Part shown: positions 57,663 to 64,000 of the stretch, one piece after another | Numbering within the stretch: position 1 is the stretch's first letter | Layout: each line of letters opens with the position of its first letter | Assembly: GCA_963801475.1 (NCBI GenBank) | Contig: CAWDEX010000001.1 | Span: 1,798,001-1,862,000, forward strand | Direction: 5' to 3' | Length of the DNA: 64,000 bases | Source of the DNA: DAOMFB01 sp963801475 | GTDB lineage: Bacteria > Acidobacteriota > Thermoanaerobaculia > UBA5066 | The notes under the pieces: model-generated | Databases searched by the model: none | What the model saw: the letters and a program-made list of their open reading frames with translations, nothing else | What the model was told of the DNA's origin: nothing | Program-made: the position numbers and the translations under genes

Positions 57663-60600
57663 CTAGCGGCTGACCCCCAGGACCACCCGCAGCTGATGCA
57701 CGCCGCCGTCTTCGACGAGGGGAACGGCCCCCGGGTCGGCGGGCGATCCGTCGAGCTCGGCCGTCGCCACGCCGGTGCAACGGCGCTCCGGGTTCTCCAC
57801 GACGATCGTGTAACGGGTCGTGCCGAATCGCCATTCGATGGTGAACGCCGGCCAGGACGAGGGAATGCACGGGTTTACCGAGAAGAAGCTGCCGCGGCGC
57901 CTGAGGCCCAGCACTCCCTCGAGGCCCACCCGATACATCCAGCCGGCCGCGCCGGTGTACCAGGTCCAGCCGCCGCGCCCGCGATGGGACGGGTGGTCGT
58001 AGACGTCGCCCGCGACCGAATAGGGCTCGGTCATGTATCGCTGGACTTCGTTCGGAGTCCGCGAGTGATTGATCGGATTCAGCATGTGGAAGAGCGCCAC
58101 CGCTTCGTCGCCGCTCCCGAGCCGAGTGAGCGCGAGGACGACCCACGCCGCCGCGTGCGTGTACTGTCCGCCGTTCTCCCGGATTCCCGGGACGTAGCCC
58201 TTGATGTAGCCCGGGTCCGCCGCCCCGTGATCGAAGGGGGGCGTGAGCAGAAGGATGACACCCGAATCACGCCGTACCAGGCGAGCCCGGACGGCGTCCA
58301 TGGCTCGTTCGGCGCGCGCGACGGGCGCGGCACCGGAGAGGACGGCCCAGCTCTGCGCCACCGAGTCGATCTTCCCCTCTTCGCTCTGCGAGGACCCGAG
58401 CGGCGTGCCGTCGTCGAAATACGCCCGCCGGTACCAGTCGCCGTCCCATGCCTGCTCGAGCAGCGTGCCGAGACGCTCGCGTTCCGCCCGATATCTTGCC
58501 GCGCGAGGCCCGTCCCCCCGCTCGTCGCAAAGAGGCGCAAAGGCACCGAGGACCGCGTGGAGGAACCACCCCACGAAGACACTTTCGCCTCGACCTTCCC
58601 TGCCGACGCGGTCGTAGCCGTCGTTCCAGTCGCCGCTGCCAATGAGCGGCAGACCGTGAGGGCCGGATGTCAGCGACCGTTCGATGGCACGGATCCCGTG
58701 CTCGAACAGCGTCCCCGTCTGGGCCGAGACGTCCGGCCTGCCGAACGCTTCCGGCTGCCCCTTCAGAACGGGAGGCGCCTCGAGAAAGGCGACCCGCTCG
58801 TCGAGGGCGGCACGGTCCCCGGTGGCGCTCACGTACTGGTCGATCGCGTACGGGAGCCACAGGAGATCGTCGGAGCAGCGCGTCCGGATTCCCTCGCCGC
58901 TCGACTCGTGCCACCAGTGCTGGACGTCGCCCTCGACGAACTGACGCGCAGCGGCCCGGAGAACGTGCTCGCGCGCCAGCTCGGGACGCGTGAACGTGAG
59001 CGCCAGAACGTCCTGGAGCTGATCGCGGAAGCCGTACGCCCCGCTCGACTGGTAGAAACCGGACCGGGCCCAGAGACGGCAGGCCAGATCCTGGTACAGG
59101 AGCCATCGGTTCACGAGGATGTCGAAGGAATCATCTGGGGTCGAGACGTGCACGGCGTCGAGCGCGTCGTTCCAGTACGCCTCCACGGCCGCGAGCTCGG
59201 CCTCCGCGTTCGCGACGCCGCCCGGGCCGGAATAGCGCGAAAGGAGCGTCCGCGCTTCCGCGGCGTCCCGTCCCTGGCCCAGCAGGAAGGCGACGCGGCG
59301 CGTTTCGCCGGGCGCGAGGTCGACGACGGCCTGCAGGGCCGCACACGGGTCCAGGCCCGCGCCGAACCGATCCCCGAGCTTCGAGCGCCCGAGGGCCGCT
59401 GCGCGCGCCAGAGAGCCGTTGCGGCCCAGGAACTCGAGACGGTCGCCCGTGGCGGAGACGACGGGCTCGCTCACGCCGGCGAAAGCCACCTGCCCCCGGA
59501 ACTCGTTGTAGGGGTTCCGTGCCAGGATCGCGCCGCTTTCGCCGTCGAACTCCGTCACCACGAAGCGTGGAACACCCGGTCTCGGTGGCCCGAGCCACCA
59601 CTCGTTGTAGGAGAGAAGGGTGAGGCGGCGTGCCGTGTCCGAGCGGTTCGTCAGCGTCAGGAGCGACAGCTTGACCGGCTCTTCCCGCGCCACGAAGACG
59701 GCGAGCTCCTGCGCGATGCCGCGGGCGATCCGCTCGAATCGCGTGACACCCGCTCCATGGCGAACGACCCAGCGCGGCGAGCGCTGCGTCCGCTTCAGGG
59801 GTGCCGGCGTCACGCCCCAGATCGCGCCGCCGTCCTCGTCACGCAGGAAAATGGCCTCCCCGGTCGGGTTCGTGACCGGGTCGTTCGCGAAGGGTGTCAA
59901 CCGGTTCTCGCGGCTGTTCTGGCACCACGTGTGCGCGGCGCCGGACGTCGCCACGACGCTTCCGAAGCGCGGATTCGCGAGGACGTTCACCCACGGCAAG
60001 GGCGTCTCGCGGTCGCCTTCGAGGACGACGACGTACTCGCGGCCATCCCGGGTGAAGCCTCCGAGCCCGTTTTCCATGACGAGCGGCGGCGCCTCGACCC
60101 GCTTTTCCGGCGGTTCCGCGACCGGGGCCTCGTCGGTCGGAAGCGTCCTCAGCGGCAGCGGAGGCTCGGGATCGGCCCGTCCGAGCTGCTGCGCCAGCTC
60201 GCCCTGGTCTCCGAAGAGAATGGCGCTGGCCACCGCGCTGAGGAGTACCGCTTCAGCCTCCGGCATCGCGTCGGTGCGGAGGAGGAACACGCCGCCCGGC
60301 GTCCCCTTCCAGGCCCCCCACGGACCGCCGTCGACGAGCTGTGCCAGCTGCTGGTGCAGCTCGTCGCGGTAGCTTGCGGGATGCTCGTTCAGGATCACGG
60401 CATCCGCTTTCAGACCCTTCAGGCGCCACAGCTCGTGCGCCTTCAGGACCTGGCGCACGAGGTTCAGGTCGTCGTTCTCCCGGACGCGGACGAGGACGAT
60501 CGGAAGGTCCCCGGAGATTCCATGTCCCCATAGCCCCGACTGTCCGAGGGTGCTGCGCGACAGGGTGTCCGCGTCGGCACGGAGCGACGCGTCGGAGAAG

Positions 60601-63600
60601 AAGACCCGCGAACCGAGCCGCTCGAAGAGCTGTGCCTCCTCGACCGGGATGCCAAGGTGCCTGAGGGAGACTTGCGCGTGCGTGTAAGCGAGGGCGAAGG
60701 TCCGCGCGGCGACGCCGGGATCGTGGTACTTCAGGGCGAGGGCGCCCGCCGCGGTCCGATCGGCGGCGATGCCTGTCGTGAACGACAGGCGTGCGAACGC
60801 GCCGGACGCCAACCTCACCCGGGTCCTGAGGCTGAGGATCGGATCGAGGACGGCGCCCGTCGTCCCCGACAGGGCGCGCCCCTCGAGGGCGAGGGGGTCT
60901 TCGGGACCGCGCCCGCGTCCCAGGAATCGCATCCGGTCGGTCTCGAACTCGACCTGGGCCTGCGGGCGGCCGTCGATGGACAGGACGTGGAACGCGAAGA
61001 GCGGCATCTCGTCCGGCGAGCGCGGACGCCGGCGCGCTACGAGGGCCGTGCTCTCCGGCAGCCATTCGGTCTCGACGAAGAGCTTCCCGAAGGCGGGATG
61101 GCCCGCATCCTCCGATACCGTCCCCAGCGCGATCTCGACGTAGCTCGTCAGCTCGATCTCGCAGGGCCGCTCGCCCCTGTTCGTGAGAGAGATTCGCCGG
61201 ACCTCGACGTCGTCCGCGGTGGAGACGGCGATCTCAAGACGCGTTTCCACGTCGCCGTCCCGCCGCTCGAAGATCGCCTTTTCCGTCAGGAACTCGACGA
61301 GATAGCTGTCGGGCTCCTTGCCGATGGGCTGGTACGCGGCGGACCAGACGGCGCCGGTGTGGACGTCGCGAAGGTAGACGAACTGGCTTCCCGGATCGCG
61401 CGTCCGGTCTTCGCGCCATCGGGTTACGGCATGGTCGCGATAGAGGCTCGCTCCCCCTCCCGCGTTCGTGACGATCGAAACATACGCGCCGTTCGAGAGG
61501 ATCTGCGCGCGCGGGTAGGGCGTGTGCGGCGAGCGGAGCCGGCGGGGCGCGCGGGCCAGCGCCGGCGTCACGCGGGTCTCTTCGGCGGGCCGCGGCTTGA
61601 TCGCGGGCGCCTTCTGCGGGATCCGTTCCTGCAGGAGAAGCTCGGTCGCCTGAATCCGGGGATCCGCGTGGAAGCGGTCGACCATCACGTCGGAAAGGAG
61701 GACGTTCGCGAGCGACACCAGAGTCATCCCCTGGTGGTGCGCGAAGTACGACTTCACGACGACCCCTGAAGCGACGCCGCCGGCGGGCGCGGCATCGGAC
61801 TCTTCCGGCTTTCGGGGCGTGTAGTCGATCGCGTCGTAGTAGCCGAGCGCGCCCAGCGCACCCTCTTTCTTGAGACGCCCGAGATTCCGCGCGGCGACCG
61901 CGGGGTCCACCATCGCGGACAGTGCGGTGGCATAGGGGGCCACCACGAGCTCGTCCGCCAGGCCGCGCATCAGGCCGAGGCCCGGAACGCCGAACGCCTT
62001 GTATTGGAAGTTTCCCAGCCGGTCCTCGAGGTTGTACGCCGACTCGGAGATTCCCCACGGAACGCCGCGCCGCCGACCGTAACGAATCTGCTGCTTCACG
62101 GCCATCTGGCAGGACCGGTCGAGGAGCGTGCCGGGATAGCTCCGCATGAGGAGGAGCGGCATCAGGTACTCGAAGATCGACGCGCTCCACGAGACGAGCG
62201 TGGGAACCCCGTCCACGCTCACGACGAGGCGCCCGAGCCGGAACCAATGGCTTTGCGGCACGTCGCCCTTGGCGATCGAGAAGAAGCTCGCGAGACGCGC
62301 CTCGGAAGCGAGAAGATCGTAGTAGGCCACGTCCGGTCGGCCGGGTCCGGCGACGTCGGCGAGCCGATATCCGATCGAGAACAGCTGGCGCTCGCGATCG
62401 TAGAGAAAGCCGAAGTTCATCCCGTCCGCGAACGCCGCCGCCCGGCGGGCGAGGTCCGAAAGCCGATCCGCCTCTGCGGGCTCGGAAACCGCCAGTTGCC
62501 GGCAGCCCTCCGCCAGCGCGAGCAGCGCTCCGGCGAGGTTCCCGCTGTCGACCGTGGATACGTAGCGCGGCAGGAGCGGTGACAGGTTGCGCGTGTCGTA
62601 CCAGTTCAGGAGGTGTCCTTCGTGTCGCTCGAGTCCCTCCACCGTCGTCAGGGTGACGTCCAGCCTGTCGATCGTCTCTTTCAGGGGAAGCAGCTTCAGG
62701 TCGTACGCCGCGAGCGTCGAGAGAAGGCCCATTGCGATGTTCGTGGGCGAGGTCCGGTGGGCGACGGCCGCGTTCGCTTCCTGGTAGTTGTCGGGAGGCA
62801 GCCCGTGGTCCTCGGCGCCGGCCAGCGTTTCGAAGTACTGCCAGGTCCTCCGGGCGATCTCCATGAGAAAGGCCCGATTCTCCGGCGTCAAGTCCCGGCT
62901 TCTCGGGCGGGTCGACTGACTGAGCCAGTACGCCAGGACCGGCGCCGCCGCCCAGAGAACGGCGAACGGCACCGCGAGAGGCAGCGCCCCGGGCCGCGCC
63001 GAAGCGACGAGCGCGATCAGGCCGAGCGCCACGATGGGGCTCGCGCTCATCTCCCAGAGGAACGAGCGGATCCCTTCGCGGAGCAGCCCCGCGGTCCGCG
63101 CCGCCTGGGCGGCCGCCGTCTCCCAGTCGAGGAGCCGCCGTCGCGTGATGACGAGGCGGACGAGCGTGAGGCCGATCGCGTGCAGCATCTCCCAGGCGTG
63201 AAACGGCAGGAACGCGAGGGTCAGGAAGGCCTGGGCGCACGCGGCACTCAGCTGCTCCACGAATCCGCGCACGTACATTCGCGCCGGCGTCCTCCGGCGC
63301 GCGCCCTCGAGAAGCGAGGCCAGTGCCGTGGCCAGCGGAAACAGCACGACCACGAGACCCCCGAGCGTCCAGGCCAGCGGGTTCCCCGGCAGGACGCTCC
63401 AGGCCGCCCCGAACAGTGCGAGGAGCGATGGCGCCACGAGACTGCGCCGGAGGTTGTCGAGGATCTTCCACTGGCTGATCAGCGGCAGGCGATTCCTCGC
63501 GAAACCCGTTCTCGTCGGAACGATGGGAAGCAGCCACGCCAGGATCTGCCAGTCGCCCCTCACCCAGCGGTGCTGACGCCGGGCGTGCGCGAGGACGTTG

Positions 63601-64000
63601 GCCGGGTACTCGTCCACGACCTCCACGTCCGACACGAGCGCGGTTCGCGCGTAAAGGCCTTCGAAGAGGTCGTGGGAGAGAAGGGCGTTCTCGGGGACGC
63701 GTCCGCCCACGGTCGCCTCGAAGGCGTCCACGTCGTAGAGCCCTTTTCCCGTGAAGACCCCTTCGCCGAAGAGGTCCTGGTAAGTGTCCGAGACGGCCGT
63801 CGTATACGGGTCGACGCCGGTGTGTCCGGCGTAGACGCGCGAAAAGAGCGAGCCCGCGGCGCTGGCGAGCGTCACGCTGACTCGCGGCTGGAGGATGCCG
63901 TAACCCTCGGTCACGCGGCCGAGAACGGGATCGACGGATGGTCTGTTGAGCGGGTGGGAGAGGATCCCGATCAACGTTCGCGCGGCGTTGCGTGGCAGCC
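57663..64000 (-). CDS. NdvB-like cyclic-glucan synthase/GH94 protein, 5' end outside window
   Basis: At least 2,112 codons, still open at the window edge. From the N-terminal side: the end of a GT84 glycosyltransferase (DVDAFEA...ALLSHDLFEG and QHRW, about 134-137 from TTG 63974), several TM helices, a glucoamylase-like segment (YYDLLASEARLASFFSIAKGD and WGISESAYN), then the GH94 phosphorylase-like region with GSGDWNDGYDRVG, GQYTHAAAWVVLAL and the C-terminal barrel. This matches cyclic beta-1,2-glucan synthase NdvB, which makes periplasmic osmoregulatory glucans. A copy of its last 35 codons is stranded at 54323-54430. Confidence 0.88.
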   Translation of the reverse strand, partial: LPRNAARTLIGILSHPLNRPSVDPVLGRVTEGYGILQPRVSVTLASAAGSLFSRVYAGHTGVDPYTTAVSDTYQDLFGEGVFTGKGLYDVDAFEATVGGRVPENALLSHDLFEGLYARTALVSDVEVVDEYPANVLAHARRQHRWVRGDWQILAWLLPIVPTRTGFARNRLPLISQWKILDNLRRSLVAPSLLALFGAAWSVLPGNPLAWTLGGLVVVLFPLATALASLLEGARRRTPARMYVRGFVEQLSAACAQAFLTLAFLPFHAWEMLHAIGLTLVRLVITRRRLLDWETAAAQAARTAGLLREGIRSFLWEMSASPIVALGLIALVASARPGALPLAVPFAVLWAAAPVLAYWLSQSTRPRSRDLTPENRAFLMEIARRTWQYFETLAGAEDHGLPPDNYQEANAAVAHRTSPTNIAMGLLSTLAAYDLKLLPLKETIDRLDVTLTTVEGLERHEGHLLNWYDTRNLSPLLPRYVSTVDSGNLAGALLALAEGCRQLAVSEPAEADRLSDLARRAAAFADGMNFGFLYDRERQLFSIGYRLADVAGPGRPDVAYYDLLASEARLASFFSIAKGDVPQSHWFRLGRLVVSVDGVPTLVSWSASIFEYLMPLLLMRSYPGTLLDRSCQMAVKQQIRYGRRRGVPWGISESAYNLEDRLGNFQYKAFGVPGLGLMRGLADELVVAPYATALSAMVDPAVAARNLGRLKKEGALGALGYYDAIDYTPRKPEESDAAPAGGVASGVVVKSYFAHHQGMTLVSLANVLLSDVMVDRFHADPRIQATELLLQERIPQKAPAIKPRPAEETRVTPALARAPRRLRSPHTPYPRAQILSNGAYVSIVTNAGGGASLYRDHAVTRWREDRTRDPGSQFVYLRDVHTGAVWSAAYQPIGKEPDSYLVEFLTEKAIFERRDGDVETRLEIAVSTADDVEVRRISLTNRGERPCEIELTSYVEIALGTVSEDAGHPAFGKLFVETEWLPESTALVARRRPRSPDEMPLFAFHVLSIDGRPQAQVEFETDRMRFLGRGRGPEDPLALEGRALSGTTGAVLDPILSLRTRVRLASGAFARLSFTTGIAADRTAAGALALKYHDPGVAARTFALAYTHAQVSLRHLGIPVEEAQLFERLGSRVFFSDASLRADADTLSRSTLGQSGLWGHGISGDLPIVLVRVRENDDLNLVRQVLKAHELWRLKGLKADAVILNEHPASYRDELHQQLAQLVDGGPWGAWKGTPGGVFLLRTDAMPEAEAVLLSAVASAILFGDQGELAQQLGRADPEPPLPLRTLPTDEAPVAEPPEKRVEAPPLVMENGLGGFTRDGREYVVVLEGDRETPLPWVNVLANPRFGSVVATSGAAHTWCQNSRENRLTPFANDPVTNPTGEAIFLRDEDGGAIWGVTPAPLKRTQRSPRWVVRHGAGVTRFERIARGIAQELAVFVAREEPVKLSLLTLTNRSDTARRLTLLSYNEWWLGPPRPGVPRFVVTEFDGESGAILARNPYNEFRGQVAFAGVSEPVVSATGDRLEFLGRNGSLARAAALGRSKLGDRFGAGLDPCAALQAVVDLAPGETRRVAFLLGQGRDAAEARTLLSRYSGPGGVANAEAELAAVEAYWNDALDAVHVSTPDDSFDILVNRWLLYQDLACRLWARSGFYQSSGAYGFRDQLQDVLALTFTRPELAREHVLRAAARQFVEGDVQHWWHESSGEGIRTRCSDDLLWLPYAIDQYVSATGDRAALDERVAFLEAPPVLKGQPEAFGRPDVSAQTGTLFEHGIRAIERSLTSGPHGLPLIGSGDWNDGYDRVGREGRGESVFVGWFLHAVLGAFAPLCDERGDGPRAARYRAERERLGTLLEQAWDGDWYRRAYFDDGTPLGSSQSEEGKIDSVAQSWAVLSGAAPVARAERAMDAVRARLVRRDSGVILLLTPPFDHGAADPGYIKGYVPGIRENGGQYTHAAAWVVLALTRLGSGDEAVALFHMLNPINHSRTPNEVQRYMTEPYSVAGDVYDHPSHRGRGGWTWYTGAAGWMYRVGLEGVLGLRRRGSFFSVNPCIPSSWPAFTIEWRFGTTRYTIVVENPERRCTGVATAELDGSPADPGAVPLVEDGGVHQLRVVLGVSR

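Noticed and set aside
57438..60533. Very long plus-strand open frame opposite the glucan-synthase gene
   Set aside because: It is an antisense frame of the GH94-type gene, with low-complexity Arg/Glu/Val content and no family motifs. GC-rich codon use opens such frames by chance.

Overview
The window is GC-rich DNA, mostly protein coding, with short intergenic gaps and many ATGA/GTGA stop-start overlaps. The genes point to a Gram-negative-type chromosome: diheme cytochromes, a predicted outer-membrane protein, lipoproteins, a bifunctional penicillin-binding protein and a cyclic-glucan-synthase-like giant enzyme. An LPxTA-type sortase substrate next to a sortase, paralogous DUF6600 proteins and the general gene mix would suit an Acidobacteriota-like bacterium, but that placement is inference. 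I saw no tRNA, rRNA, CRISPR array or intact insertion sequence.

Layout. 1-4.1 kb: the end of an MgtC/SapB-like membrane protein, a PflX-type radical SAM protein, an esterase and two c-type cytochrome genes. 4.2-8.9 kb (minus): two acyl-CoA dehydrogenases, a CoA-binding protein and an APH-type kinase, suggesting 4-hydroxyacyl-CoA (levulinate-like) catabolism. 9.0-14.6 kb (minus): an amino-acid unit of aminotransferase, M20 hydrolase, glutamine synthetase, SRPBCC protein and a glutamate-racemase homologue with a signal peptide. 15.4-29.2 kb: an accessory/stress region with a sensor-like protein and an NtrC-type sigma-54 activator, two DUF2383 proteins, DUF883, CsbD, GlsB/YeaQ, a BON lipoprotein, a hybrid histidine kinase, a YihY/BrkB protein and a DUF6600 protein. 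29.7-37.5 kb: a PRC-barrel protein and a tightly coupled operon zwf-HAD-ackA-xfp-DUF1207 (glucose-6-phosphate dehydrogenase plus a phosphoketolase bypass). 37.6-46.4 kb: an orphan GrpE, a class A PBP, small membrane proteins, an MgtA-type P-ATPase and a B12-binding radical SAM protein. 46.5-54.3 kb: secreted YXWGXW/DUF6600 proteins, an AI-2E-family permease, a sortase with its apparent substrate, a second DUF883 protein and a FecR/DUF6600 protein with a 63-bp glutamine-rich repeat. 54.7-57.5 kb (minus): MoaD-like protein ending in GG, beta-propeller protein and MoeB-rhodanese. 57.7 kb to the edge (minus): a partial NdvB-like GT84/GH94 protein.

The most striking signal is a set of about sixteen -24/-12 (sigma-54) promoter-like sequences in front of small envelope/stress genes, all lying between 15.9 and 51.3 kb, with a sigma-54 activator encoded in the same region. 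Three match TGGCAC-N5-TTGC exactly and several more differ at one or two bases. This looks like a clustered RpoN-dependent stress regulon that includes the small ORF just upstream of the sortase pair. Other notable points are two very short leader ORFs that overlap the next start codon, compensating indels inside the glutamine-rich repeat, a frameshifted small gene, and a stranded 3'-end copy of the giant glucan enzyme gene.
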